Under the pieces are notes generated by a model. That model saw only the letters and a list, made by a program, of their open reading frames with translations, ran no database searches and was not told the DNA's origin. The position numbers were made by a program, and so were the translations under genes. Positions 1 through 7,799 of a DNA stretch of 32,557 nucleotides are shown here, one piece after another. Source of the DNA: Verrucomicrobiia bacterium (lineage in GTDB: Bacteria > Verrucomicrobiota > Verrucomicrobiia > Limisphaerales > UBA11358). Every line of letters starts with the position of its first letter. Position 1 is the first letter of the stretch. The DNA lies in contig JASHPN010000310.1 of assembly GCA_030038175.1 (NCBI GenBank), positions 1-32,557 on the forward strand, given 5' to 3'.

Positions 1-1
1 C

Positions 2-895
2 GACGCTCCCATTAGCGAAGCCGGCTGGCCCACGACGAAATTTTACAAAACACGCGCCTTGTTTTCCCAATACCTGCTCCCCGGGGAAACCCTGCCGGAT
101 GTCCCGCCGACCAACGCAGTCATCACCATCGCGCCGGTCCAGGCTGACGAATGCGCTCCCATCTTTGCAAACCTGCCCCGAGCCGTCGCCGATACGACGC
201 CCCGGACGATGGAAGAATACAACCAGGCTTACGGCTGCATTGATTATCGCACGACCCTCCCGGCCGGCCCCGCCGGGTCTTTGACCGTGGGAAGCATCCA
301 TGATTTTGGCTTCGTTTTTCTCGATGGCCGGCGCATTGACGTGATGGATCGCCGCGCCACGAATTTTACGGCGCAATTGCCCGCGCGCCAAAACCCGGCC
401 ACGCTCGATATTCTCGTGGACGCCATGGGCCGCGTGAATTTTGGCCTGGGCACGCTCACCGACCGTAAAGGCATTCACGGTCCGGTGTTGCTGGACGGCC
501 AGGTCTTAAATGGCTGGAAGGTCTATAACCTTCCGCTCGACCGTAAAATGATGAAGCATTTGAAGTATAAAAAAGCCGGCGCGGACTCAGTTGGCGCAGA
601 GCCGGCTTTCTGGAGAGCGACCGTGGAAGTAAGCGATCCCGGGGACACCTTTTTGGACATGCGGCCCTGGGGCAAGGGGGTCGCCTGGGTGAATGGCCGC
701 TGCCTGGGTCGTTACTGGAACATTGGGCCGACACAAACCATGTATTTGCCCGGCCCATGGCTCAAGCGCGGCAAAAATGAAATCGTCATTCTTGATCTCG
801 AAGGTCCGGAGAATCCCGTCGTCGCCGGGATCGACGATCCGATTCTCAACGAACTTCATCCGGAGAAGGATTTTGCGTCAATGGCGGCGCATTAA
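2..895 (+). CDS. Beta-galactosidase (GH35), C-terminal part, cut by window start
   Basis: This is the 3' part of a glycoside hydrolase family 35 gene. The frame is open from base 2, so the gene starts before the window; the TTG at 59 is internal. About 297 residues are visible. They begin with the 'DAPISEAGWPT' stretch that follows the catalytic barrel in GH35 enzymes and end with the family's galactose-binding jelly-roll. That part contains the conserved run 'WVNGRCLGRYWNIGPTQT' near 714-768 and 'YLPGPWLKRGKNEI' after it. GH35 enzymes release beta-linked galactose from glycans. The catalytic glutamates lie outside the window, so activity cannot be judged. The product is probably exported, but no signal peptide can be seen. 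Its stop codon overlaps that of the opposite-strand gene. The family assignment is firm; the substrate is not known. Confidence 0.9.
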   Translation, partial: DAPISEAGWPTTKFYKTRALFSQYLLPGETLPDVPPTNAVITIAPVQADECAPIFANLPRAVADTTPRTMEEYNQAYGCIDYRTTLPAGPAGSLTVGSIHDFGFVFLDGRRIDVMDRRATNFTAQLPARQNPATLDILVDAMGRVNFGLGTLTDRKGIHGPVLLDGQVLNGWKVYNLPLDRKMMKHLKYKKAGADSVGAEPAFWRATVEVSDPGDTFLDMRPWGKGVAWVNGRCLGRYWNIGPTQTMYLPGPWLKRGKNEIVILDLEGPENPVVAGIDDPILNELHPEKDFASMAAH

Positions 896-2427
896 TTGGA
901 TACCGCATCCGACCAAACCCAATCACCCTGGGTTAGCAGAATTTCTCCAGTGGCGCCAACCTTGACATAGACCTTGCCGTTGTCATTAGTCCCGTTCCAA
1001 CCCACTGAATAAAGGACGAATAGCCAGTTTGTGAAAGGGTAATAGATCAGGGATTTGCCGCCGATGACGTCGTGGGGGATTGACGCCAGATATTTTGGCG
1101 TTAAAGCATCCAAATGCGCGGGGTAATCTCCGCGAACAAGCCAAAAGCGCTCGAGGGCGCAGGCGATTCGAGCCATATCCACGGAGCTTTGAGCATAGGC
1201 GAATCTTTGGATACTTTCTTCAATTCGCGGGAGCGCAAGAGCCGCGAGAATATTATTCGCCGAGTAATGATCGCGCAGTTGGCTGATCTCGTTTGCCGCG
1301 AGCGCGGCGGTTTCCGGTGACACGGTGTGCGACCGCGTATCCACAATCGGCAACAGCCATTCCTGGCATGATTGAGCGATTTGCAATTCGTTTTGATAAT
1401 AAATGAAATCCGGCCCGAAGCGTAAGATGGGCAGGTCGGCAAACGGTATGGGAGTTTTGCCATCGCTGTCCGAGAACAGTCCCAGTTCCCGCGTGCGCCG
1501 GACGTAATCAACCGTGGCCAGGAGCATCGCGCGCTCAGTGCGCTCTGAAAATTCGCAATCCGCGAGAAAATCGAGGCCGGAAAGTTCCGTGTCCAATTCC
1601 ACAAGTTGGGCCTCCGACCAATCATGTTCCCGAATGCCTTCCCAGACGGGTTGCAGCGTCATGTGAAGCATTTCCGTCCGCGCCAATTGTGAAACATCGA
1701 ACGGTTCGGTGCGCACCGAGTCAATCAAACGAAAGGCCAGCTTTAAATCGGCCAGGGCATTGCTGCTTTGGTCGTTGGCCAGCTCAGCGACGGCTCGCAG
1801 TTCAAGCACCTGGCAACATTCCTTGAGACCGGCCAGATGCGGCAAGAGAATCATCCCGGGCGGGTCTGCGTCATAGTTCAGAGGGAAGCGCGAATCCGGG
1901 AGGGCGGACGCCTGGCGGAGGTCTTCGATGGTCCCGCTGTATTTGCTCAAAGCCAATAAAACGTCTGTGGCAGCGGTTTGCGGTCGGGGTGCCCGGGGAA
2001 ATTGTTTTTTCCTTTCAGCCATCGTCCGGCACCAGGTTTGCAGGCCCGCCAGGTCCGTCTCTTTCTGCAATGCCCAGTCTCCGGTCAGATTTTCCGGAAA
2101 GTGTGTGCCGATTTTAAGACGGCTCACGACGGGTCTCTTTGGGTTCAACTCGTGGCCGTTTTGGTCGAGGTCTGCCAGATAACTGCCGGCCACAACGGGA
2201 GCGAACGCAAAATTCCGATTGTCCGGCACCGCTTTTGGAACAAAATCCGCCAATTTGAAATGTTCGCCTTTTGCCTCCATTTTGCTCTCATAACGCCTCA
2301 GTTGGTAGTGGCCGAGGGCATTCACTCCAAACCACGCGGCCAAATCGAGGAGAACAAGGCCGGCCAACAACGCAAAAACCTTATTTCTAACCTTGCGATG
2401 TCCGTGGCTACGTACCGGATCCTTCAT
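892..2427 (-). CDS. Membrane-anchored protein with pseudopilin-like C-terminal segment, function unknown
   Basis: A 511-residue protein starting at the ATG at 2427, which forms an ATGA overlap with the upstream esterase stop; a GTG 12 codons earlier is a weaker alternative. A basic N-terminus ('RSHGHRKVRNK') precedes one membrane segment at about residues 16-38, so the bulk is likely periplasmic. The middle is helical and unrecognised. The last 90 residues ('LERFWLVRGDYPAHLDALTPKYL', then 'IPHDVIGGKSLIYY' and 'FVLYSVGWNGTNDNG') resemble the periplasmic tail seen in pseudopilin-like and unknown proteins of Planctomycetes and Verrucomicrobia. This is recall of the family, not a search result. 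Coupling to the esterase suggests they are made together. No enzymatic motif is visible, so function is unassigned. Confidence 0.8.
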   Translation of the reverse strand: MKDPVRSHGHRKVRNKVFALLAGLVLLDLAAWFGVNALGHYQLRRYESKMEAKGEHFKLADFVPKAVPDNRNFAFAPVVAGSYLADLDQNGHELNPKRPVVSRLKIGTHFPENLTGDWALQKETDLAGLQTWCRTMAERKKQFPRAPRPQTAATDVLLALSKYSGTIEDLRQASALPDSRFPLNYDADPPGMILLPHLAGLKECCQVLELRAVAELANDQSSNALADLKLAFRLIDSVRTEPFDVSQLARTEMLHMTLQPVWEGIREHDWSEAQLVELDTELSGLDFLADCEFSERTERAMLLATVDYVRRTRELGLFSDSDGKTPIPFADLPILRFGPDFIYYQNELQIAQSCQEWLLPIVDTRSHTVSPETAALAANEISQLRDHYSANNILAALALPRIEESIQRFAYAQSSVDMARIACALERFWLVRGDYPAHLDALTPKYLASIPHDVIGGKSLIYYPFTNWLFVLYSVGWNGTNDNGKVYVKVGATGEILLTQGDWVWSDAVSN

Positions 2428-3449
2428 TGGGCGTTCTGAATCGGATAGCCCTTCCACAGCCACACCAATGCGTCCGGAAGAGTCTCGCCCACGGCCCGCC
2501 CGTCAACGTGCCGGGCGCGTTTGCAGAAAACGAAACGGTATTGGTATCCTTTGGCCTTTAACACGGCGGCCATGTGTTCGTTGGCGATCACCCAATTATG
2601 CAACGACGCCTCGTCGCGATCGAAACCCGCGTCGTTCTCGCCCACTTCCAGCCAGAGGCGCAGCGGCCTGGGGGCGCTCTCGGGGATCCAATGCTCGTGA
2701 TATTCCCACGCGCCATGCGGCGATGCGGGATTATACGGCGATTGCTGGTTCACAAAGGTGCCGGAATAGCTCAGGACGCGCCGGTAAAGGTCCGGCCGAA
2801 ACCAGGCCATCGTGAAAGCGCACGCCGCTCCCGAACTGCCGCCCATAGTCGCGCGGCCCTCGGGATCGCGCGTGAAGGTGATGTGATAATTTCTCTCCAC
2901 GACCGGCAGCACCTCGGTTTCTACGAATTTTGCGTACGTGCCGGACACGGTGTCGTATTCCAATCCGCGCTCGCTTCCGCGTCCGTCTCCGCCGCCGCTT
3001 TGGATCATCACGGCGACAATGACCGGCACTCGATGTTCGGCAATCAAATTGTCCAGCGCCACCGCCAGGCGGTTGGTGTAACCTCTGCCGTCCTGCACCA
3101 CCATCAGTGCCGCCGGCGTGGCGGGAACATATTGGCGCGGCACATAGACATACACGTCCCGCGTGTAAGGGCCATTGAGGCCGGGGTAAATCCGGCTGTT
3201 CACGGCCTTCATTTTGAAATGATAGATCGCGCCCTGGGGGACATTCGGATGGCGTTTCATCTCCGGCGCATTCGCGTAATCCGGTCCGATGACAAAATCG
3301 CCATTGGCATCGCCGGCCAGAGCGGATTCGCCCATGACGGAATCAGAAGGGGCAGGGGACGCTGTTAGGTCGCGGGCCAGACACGGTATGGCACAAACAA
3401 AAAGGACGCTCATCAAAAAATTCAGGCTGGCGTGGGAAAGTGATCTCAT
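2424..3449 (-). CDS. Secreted esterase (enterochelin esterase-like alpha/beta hydrolase)
   Basis: A 341-residue protein. The start is placed at ATG 3449 because it directly precedes a signal peptide ('LNFLMSVLFVCAIPCLA', cut near residue 25). A TTG 36 bases upstream would add a charged extension that spoils the signal. The fold is that of the putative esterase family PF00756 (Fes/D-type). The region 'DVYVYVPRQY' (about 98-107) opens the domain, the nucleophile motif GGSSG places Ser near 205, 'EVGENDAG' supplies the likely acid near D273, and 'RARHVDGR' the His near 314. Members hydrolyse esters of siderophores, carbohydrates or acylated glycans; the substrate cannot be read here. The neighbouring GH35 gene would fit a polysaccharide role, but it is on the other strand. 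The gene is followed without a gap by the 892-2427 gene. Confidence 0.87.
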   Translation of the reverse strand: MRSLSHASLNFLMSVLFVCAIPCLARDLTASPAPSDSVMGESALAGDANGDFVIGPDYANAPEMKRHPNVPQGAIYHFKMKAVNSRIYPGLNGPYTRDVYVYVPRQYVPATPAALMVVQDGRGYTNRLAVALDNLIAEHRVPVIVAVMIQSGGGDGRGSERGLEYDTVSGTYAKFVETEVLPVVERNYHITFTRDPEGRATMGGSSGAACAFTMAWFRPDLYRRVLSYSGTFVNQQSPYNPASPHGAWEYHEHWIPESAPRPLRLWLEVGENDAGFDRDEASLHNWVIANEHMAAVLKAKGYQYRFVFCKRARHVDGRAVGETLPDALVWLWKGYPIQNAQ

Positions 3450-3555
3450 TACCGCACAGGGTATGGATTCTTTCAATTTTGACAAACCGATTTGGGGCGA
3501 TTTATGGATTCCGAGTTCCGTTGGTCATCCTGCCAGAACCCAAACCAGACACGAC

Positions 3556-3585
3556 TTGCCAGCTTGCCGGAAAAGGCGATATTAT
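3556..3585 (+). promoter_or_regulatory. Probable promoter of the toxin-antitoxin locus
   Basis: TTGCCA at 3556-3561 and TATTAT at 3580-3585 are separated by 18 bases and resemble sigma-70 -35 and -10 boxes. The ATG of the antitoxin begins only 6 bases after the -10 hexamer, so transcription would start at or beside the start codon, giving a leaderless mRNA. The spacer contains a small inverted repeat (GCC-GGAAAA-GGC) that could be an autoregulatory operator. This is inference from sequence alone. Confidence 0.4.
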
Positions 3586-3591
3586 ACCTGC

Positions 3592-3837
3592 ATGAGCATT
3601 GCCGCCGAAAAAGTGGCCGAAGTGATGGCCTTGCCCGAACAGGATCGCGCCTACTTGGCCCGCCAACTCATTGCCAGCCTCGATGATGCTGTGGACGCAG
3701 ACGCCGAGGAGCAATGGAACGAAGTCATTGACCGGCGCTCCCGCGAGATGAGTGAGGGGCGGACAGATACCGGTTCAGAGGAAGAAGTAATCCGGGAAAT
3801 TCGGGCCAAGCTCAATGCGCGTCATCAGGCACCCTGA
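3592..3837 (+). CDS. Addiction module antitoxin (PF09720-type)
   Basis: An 81-residue acidic helical protein starting at ATG 3592. The opening 'VAEVMALPEQDRAYLARQLIASLD' region, with an acidic 'DDAVDADAEEQW' stretch and 'RRSREM', is characteristic of the putative addiction-module component family (about 70-80 residues) that is almost always paired with a ParE/RelE toxin. The C-terminal half would wrap the toxin. The downstream toxin frame begins 23 bases before this stop codon, the usual overlapping arrangement. The antitoxin itself is intact. Such proteins normally repress their own operon together with the toxin. Longer in-frame starts upstream run antisense through the esterase and are not used. 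Confidence 0.85.
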   Translation: MSIAAEKVAEVMALPEQDRAYLARQLIASLDDAVDADAEEQWNEVIDRRSREMSEGRTDTGSEEEVIREIRAKLNARHQAP

Positions 3838-4103
3838 AGTCCCACAGGAGTTGGAGGCCGCCGCCCTGTGGTATGAGGAACGTCAGCCGGACCTGGGGGC
3901 GCGATTTTCTTCAGGAATATCAAGCAACGATGGGGCGCATTCTGGCAGAGCCTGAACGTTGGCGCAAAATCCGGGACGACAACCGCAAGCTCAACTTCCG
4001 TCGCTTTCCGTACGCCATTGTTTACAGCGTACAGGCCGATGCGATTTACGTCAAAGCCGTGATGCACCTGCGCCGCCGACCCTTCTATTGGCAACACCGA
4101 TGA
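3815..4103 (+). pseudogene. RelE/ParE-family toxin with a +1 frameshift
   Basis: The reading frame from ATG 3815 gives 'MRVIRHPEVPQELEAA', then 'LWYEERQPDLGARF'. The rest of the family pattern ('LQEYQATMGRIL', 'RRFPYAIVYSVQ', 'IYVKAVMHLRRRPFYW') continues only in the next frame. The break lies in the T run at 3905-3908: deleting one T restores a 95-residue toxin of normal family length. As it stands translation stops at 3953-3955 after 46 residues. Intact family members are mRNA interferases or gyrase poisons neutralised by the antitoxin immediately upstream. The frameshift could be a true loss of function, a base-call error, or rarely bypassed by ribosomal slippage (UUU to UUU re-pairing is possible). 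The family call is firm; inactivity is inferred. Confidence 0.8.
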
Positions 4104-4207
4104 GCCAACCCAATCTCGCCGCAGGCTGACCTTTTCTTTCTTTAGCCCGCTTTTTGCTACATCTCCCCTTCGTGGCCCCCTTTTTCAGCGCGAATATGGC
4201 ACAAGCG

Positions 4208-4252
4208 GGAACACGCGGACAAGGCTGTCCGCGCCCCAGTCCCGAGTGTTCC
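4208..4252. repeat. Nested palindromic (REP-like) hairpin
   Basis: GGAACAC (4208-4214) pairs with GTGTTCC (4246-4252). Inside or overlapping it, CGCGGACA (4214-4221) pairs perfectly with TGTCCGCG (4226-4233) around AGGC. There is no T run, so a repetitive palindrome is more likely than a rho-independent terminator, although it could stabilise mRNA ends of the toxin locus. Confidence 0.6.
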
Positions 4253-4253
4253 G

Positions 4254-4530
4254 CACGCACATATTTTGTGCGTGGGTTTGGCAACAGGGAAACGAGCGAG
4301 GGTAGGAAACCTCGAACGCTGAACACCGAACGCTGAACGTCGAATTGCCGGCGACACATCCGCCGTCGTCCCGCAGAGCGAGACTATGGCGCGACGCGCA
4401 CATTTCCTGTGCGTGGGTTTGGAAACGGGGAAACGAAACCAGGCCGGAGGTCCGGAGTCAGAAGTCCGGAAGGGAGCGTGGTTACACACACTTTTTTTGT
4501 GTCCAGGCGCGTGAACGAGTAAACGAAGCG
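4254..4530. repeat. Three diverged copies of a hairpin-plus-tail repeat
   Basis: Copy 1: CACGCACA-TATTT-TGTGCGTG at 4254-4274, followed by GGTTTGGCAACAGGGAAACGA. Copy 2: the stem at 4395-4415 (CGCGCACA/TGTGCGTG, one G-T pair) with loop TTTCC, followed by GGTTTGGAAACGGGGAAACGA. Copy 3: ACACA/TGTGT at 4486-4502 with a T-rich loop, followed by a tail ending GTAAACGAAGCGAG. The stems differ in sequence but stay paired, which suggests selection for, or copying of, a folded element. No transposase is nearby. Confidence 0.6.
4314..4348. repeat. Heptameric tandem repeat
   Basis: Five consecutive 7-base units: GAACGCT, GAACACC, GAACGCT, GAACGTC, GAATTGC. The first three bases GAA are constant. It sits between the first two hairpin copies. 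Short heptamer arrays of this sort occur in intergenic DNA of several bacterial groups and probably arise by slippage. Confidence 0.65.
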
Positions 4531-4735
4531 AGAGGAGACAAAAACAGCGCTTTTATTGGCAAATCTAAAGATTTTACCCGCCTAGTCCTGGGCCTGCGTC
4601 CACTTCCTCGTTTCATGAAATACGGCCCTGAACCAGCGTATTAATGGCGGTGGAAAGCGTGGAGGGATCCCGTCTTCGCCCCGGGGTTACGCGGACTGGC
4701 GACGAGGGTGGGTGAGTGCGAGATGAAGTCGTAAA

Positions 4736-4819
4736 GGGTGCTACATCTGTTACATTGTTGAAGGCCAATAGTTTAGGGTACAACATCCGGGTGCTACAAG
4801 GATGCAACTGGGTGCTACA
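4736..4819. repeat. Direct repeats of GGGTGCTACA
   Basis: Exact copies lie at 4736-4745, 4789-4798 and 4810-4819. Variants are GGGTACAACA at 4776-4785 and GGATGCAACT at 4800-4809, so the last three units follow one another at 10-11 base spacing. The cluster is about 20 bases beyond the stop codon of the propeller gene. No hairpin is evident. Origin and role are unknown. Confidence 0.6.
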
Positions 4820-4838
4820 TTGGCGAATGGCAGGCGTT

Positions 4839-7799
4839 CTATGGCGATTGGGCGCGGTAGAAACGGCTGGAATAATTCTTTGAGTTCTGATCCGTAAAAT
4901 AAAGCAGCCCGTTGCTCCCGAGCGCATTCGTTTGCACAGGAATCCAAACGCGCAGGTCGGCACTGGCCTGAATGACGATGTTGGACCCGGATGGCCCGGA
5001 GACGTCGAAACCAAACGTTTCGTTGGTGAAACCAAAAGCGGAATTGTCAGTGATAATGGCCAGGGTAGCGAGCGAGCCGGACAATTCGTCCATGACGGCA
5101 TAGCCAAAGGCCGTCCCACCCGCCTCCGTGAAATTGCCGCCGGCATACAATGCGCCCCCGGACGCCACCAGCGCCGAGACACTGCTGTTCATCCCCGACC
5201 CAACGGCCGACCAATTTGTGCCGTTCCATTGCGCGATATAATTGGCGGGACTGCCGCCGGCGCTCGTGAAATCGCCACCGGCGTACAAGATGCCATCAAT
5301 AACCGCGAGCGCGGACACGGTGCCATTGATTCCCGCTCCCAGCGCCGACCAATTGGTCCCGTTCCATTGGGCGATGTCATTGACAGCAACGCCTCCGGCA
5401 TTGGTAAAACTGCCGCCGGCATACAAAGTGTCTCCGGACACGGCCAGCGCATAAACCGTGTTGCTGATCCCGCCGCCCAGCGACAGCCAATTGGCGCCAT
5501 TCCATTCCGCGATGTTGTTGGCGGGGACGCCGCCTGCTTCGGTGAAAACTCCGCCGGCATACAAGGTGTTGCTTGAGACCGCCAGGGCGTAGGCAACGCC
5601 GCCATAGATCCCGTCCATCAACGACCCGGTCGTGGACCAATTGGTCCCGTTCCATTGCGAAACGCTATCGTCGCCGGCGCTGGCCGCGTATAATATGCCG
5701 CCGGACGCGGCCAGGGCCACGACATCGCCGTTCAAGCCGGCCGCCAGCGCCGACCAAGTGGCGCCATTGTATTGAACGATGTCATTGGCGGTGACGCCAT
5801 CAAACGCATCGAAGTTGCCACCGACGAACAACGTGCCGCCCGAGACCACCAGCGAATTCACATAAGGATAATTGTCCTCGGCGCTGATCGCAGAGCCCAT
5901 GACCGACCAACTGCTCCCGTTCCATTCGGCAACGCAATCGGCCAGGTTGGCGCCCGCCGCCGTGAAGAAGCCTCCCGCGTACAACGAGTTGCCGGATGTC
6001 GCCAGGGCGTTCACCGCGCCATTCATTCCTCCACCCCACGTTGACCAGTTGGTCCCGTTCCATTGCGCCACGCCCATGGCCGGGCCGCTTCCCGCGGTTT
6101 CAAAAACGCCCCCGACGTATAAAGTGCCGCTGGAAACCGCCAGCGCATTGACGTAATCAGACTCGGAGCCCACTCCGACTCCCAGCGGCGACCAGGCGCC
6201 GCCGGACCATTCCTCGACGTTATAGCAATAGGCGTAGGTGTCGCCCACTTCGGTGTAGAATTCCCCCCCGGCGTACAGGGCGCCGCCCGACACGGCCAGA
6301 GCATTGACCGTTGTCGCATAAGAGCCGTTTAGGCCCGACCCAAGGGCCAGCCAGTTGGCCCCATTCCATTCCGCCACGTTGTTGGCGGTGGCGCCGCCTT
6401 CGGCGGTGAAGTTGAATTCGCCGGCCGCATACAGCGTGCTGCCGGACACGGCCAACGCCAACACGCCTGGATAATCGCCTGCGGGACCCACGCCGGATCC
6501 CACCGCCAACCAGGTATTCCCGTTCCATTGCGCGATGGCAGCCGCGGCTGAATTTCCGCCCGCCTCATCGAAATAGCCGCCCGCGTACAACGTGCTGCCG
6601 ATCACCGCCAGCGCAAATACCCGGTTGTCCATCCCTGTGCTGAGCGCCGACCAACCAGTGCCGTTCCATTGCGCGATATAATTGGCCGAGACGCCACTGG
6701 CGCCCGTGAACAAACCACCCGCATACAACGTGCCGCCGGATACTGCCAGCGCATAGACCGCGTTGCTCATCCCCGACCCGACCGCCGACCAATTAGTGCC
6801 GTTCCATTGCGCGATGTAACTGGTCTGGCCCCCGCCGACATTTGTGAAGGTACCGCCCGCGTATAAGGTATTGCCGGATACCGCCAGCGCAATCACGCCG
6901 CCGTTCAGACCCGACCCGAGCGCGGTCCAGTTGGTCCCGTTCCATTTGGCGACGCAGTTGGCCGCGGTATTCCCGATGACAGTGAAGTTCCCGCCGACGT
7001 AGAGGTTGCCTGAACCATCCACCACAGTTGCGTTTCCCTGGCCGTTCGCGCCGGGCAATCCGCCGAGGTTGACCCAATTCGCGTCGCTAAATGTCGGATC
7101 AATCCGCACGGGGTACACGGCCCTGGTGTCATTGACCACAATGGCCAGATTCGCGTCGGCCGCCGGGCCAACCTCAAAGCGGGCCGGCAATTCTTTGCCG
7201 GTGGCATCCGTGACGCGCAGGCCGCGGTAAGCAATCTTTCGGCCTGAATTATTCAACACGAGCCGCGCGCCGCCGGCAGCCGGTTCGACTCGTGCTCCGC
7301 TCACCGCAAGGTCCACCACCATTTCACCCTGCCCCGGTCCGGGCGGTGATTGTTCCACGATGAAGTCCTGCCGCAGGCCATTGATGCTTGCGGAGTATTC
7401 TTCCGTCAACCCGGGCCGCGCAAATCGCACGGTCTGGCCGGCAAAACTGATCTCACCCGTCCGTTCGAGTTGGCACACGGCCGGAGGCCTCTCTGGGCGG
7501 CGTGACACGGCGATTGCCGTAACACGAAAATGATCGCCAGGCGAATTGGCAACGGTGGAAGTCAAACTTAAGCCCTGGCTGGTGACCTCACCGTCGAGCC
7601 GCTGAGATACACAAGGCAACCTTGCGCCGGACGCGACAGGGGTGACACCCGGGCCGGCGACGGGAAGATGCATGTGCCCGAGGATGGTGATGGCGCCGTC
7701 ATTGGTGGTCAAAGCGGGTTGAGCCTGGAGGAGGGCCGGCAGCGCAAATGGCATCGCCACGAGCAGGCAGAATTGAACCAGATTGGATTCGGTTTTCAT
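4839..7799 (-). CDS. Secreted beta-propeller protein with about 13 WNG repeats
   Basis: A 986-residue protein starting at ATG 7799 with a signal peptide (cleavage near residue 26, 'ALLQA-QP'). Residues 30-240 form a conserved-looking N-terminal region ending in 'YPVRIDPTFSDANW'. From about 241 to 905 there are 13 units of roughly 46-50 residues, each with 'LALAVSGGTLYAGGxF' and 'IAQWNGTNWSALGSG' elements. This pattern resembles Kelch/delta-60-like blades and should fold as one or two beta-propellers. The last 70 residues ('VIQASADLRVWIPVQTN' to 'SSRFYRAQSP') match the terminal domain common on large exported Verrucomicrobia proteins. No catalytic motif or transmembrane anchor is visible, so a secreted or surface binding role is inferred. 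It is transcribed away from the GntR gene and the LamG gene, with about 440 bases of non-coding DNA upstream. Confidence 0.85.
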   Translation of the reverse strand: MKTESNLVQFCLLVAMPFALPALLQAQPALTTNDGAITILGHMHLPVAGPGVTPVASGARLPCVSQRLDGEVTSQGLSLTSTVANSPGDHFRVTAIAVSRRPERPPAVCQLERTGEISFAGQTVRFARPGLTEEYSASINGLRQDFIVEQSPPGPGQGEMVVDLAVSGARVEPAAGGARLVLNNSGRKIAYRGLRVTDATGKELPARFEVGPAADANLAIVVNDTRAVYPVRIDPTFSDANWVNLGGLPGANGQGNATVVDGSGNLYVGGNFTVIGNTAANCVAKWNGTNWTALGSGLNGGVIALAVSGNTLYAGGTFTNVGGGQTSYIAQWNGTNWSAVGSGMSNAVYALAVSGGTLYAGGLFTGASGVSANYIAQWNGTGWSALSTGMDNRVFALAVIGSTLYAGGYFDEAGGNSAAAAIAQWNGNTWLAVGSGVGPAGDYPGVLALAVSGSTLYAAGEFNFTAEGGATANNVAEWNGANWLALGSGLNGSYATTVNALAVSGGALYAGGEFYTEVGDTYAYCYNVEEWSGGAWSPLGVGVGSESDYVNALAVSSGTLYVGGVFETAGSGPAMGVAQWNGTNWSTWGGGMNGAVNALATSGNSLYAGGFFTAAGANLADCVAEWNGSSWSVMGSAISAEDNYPYVNSLVVSGGTLFVGGNFDAFDGVTANDIVQYNGATWSALAAGLNGDVVALAASGGILYAASAGDDSVSQWNGTNWSTTGSLMDGIYGGVAYALAVSSNTLYAGGVFTEAGGVPANNIAEWNGANWLSLGGGISNTVYALAVSGDTLYAGGSFTNAGGVAVNDIAQWNGTNWSALGAGINGTVSALAVIDGILYAGGDFTSAGGSPANYIAQWNGTNWSAVGSGMNSSVSALVASGGALYAGGNFTEAGGTAFGYAVMDELSGSLATLAIITDNSAFGFTNETFGFDVSGPSGSNIVIQASADLRVWIPVQTNALGSNGLLYFTDQNSKNYSSRFYRAQSP

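Larger units (their letters stand above)
4104..4838. other. Gene-free, repeat-rich intergenic region
   Basis: No open frame here has plausible codon use or a recognisable product; the short frames present are accidental translations of repeats. The stretch holds a nested hairpin (4208-4252), three related hairpins with a shared trailing sequence (4254-4530), a heptamer tandem repeat (4314-4348) and a cluster of GGGTGCTACA repeats (4736-4819). It lies between the toxin remnant and the 3' end of the propeller gene, so both genes end into it and some hairpins may act as terminators. Confidence 0.75.

Noticed and set aside
3289-3591. Longer antitoxin frame starting at 3289
   Set aside because: The extra 101 codons run antisense through the esterase signal peptide and its upstream region; ATG 3592 gives the normal family length.
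4345-4644. Frames of 60-110 codons in the 4104-4838 gap
   Set aside because: Their peptides are translations of hairpin repeats, all six frames are equally open, and there is no ribosome binding site.
4208-4819. CRISPR array
   Set aside because: The repeats are diverged hairpins and decamers with irregular spacing, there are no uniform spacers, and no cas genes are near.
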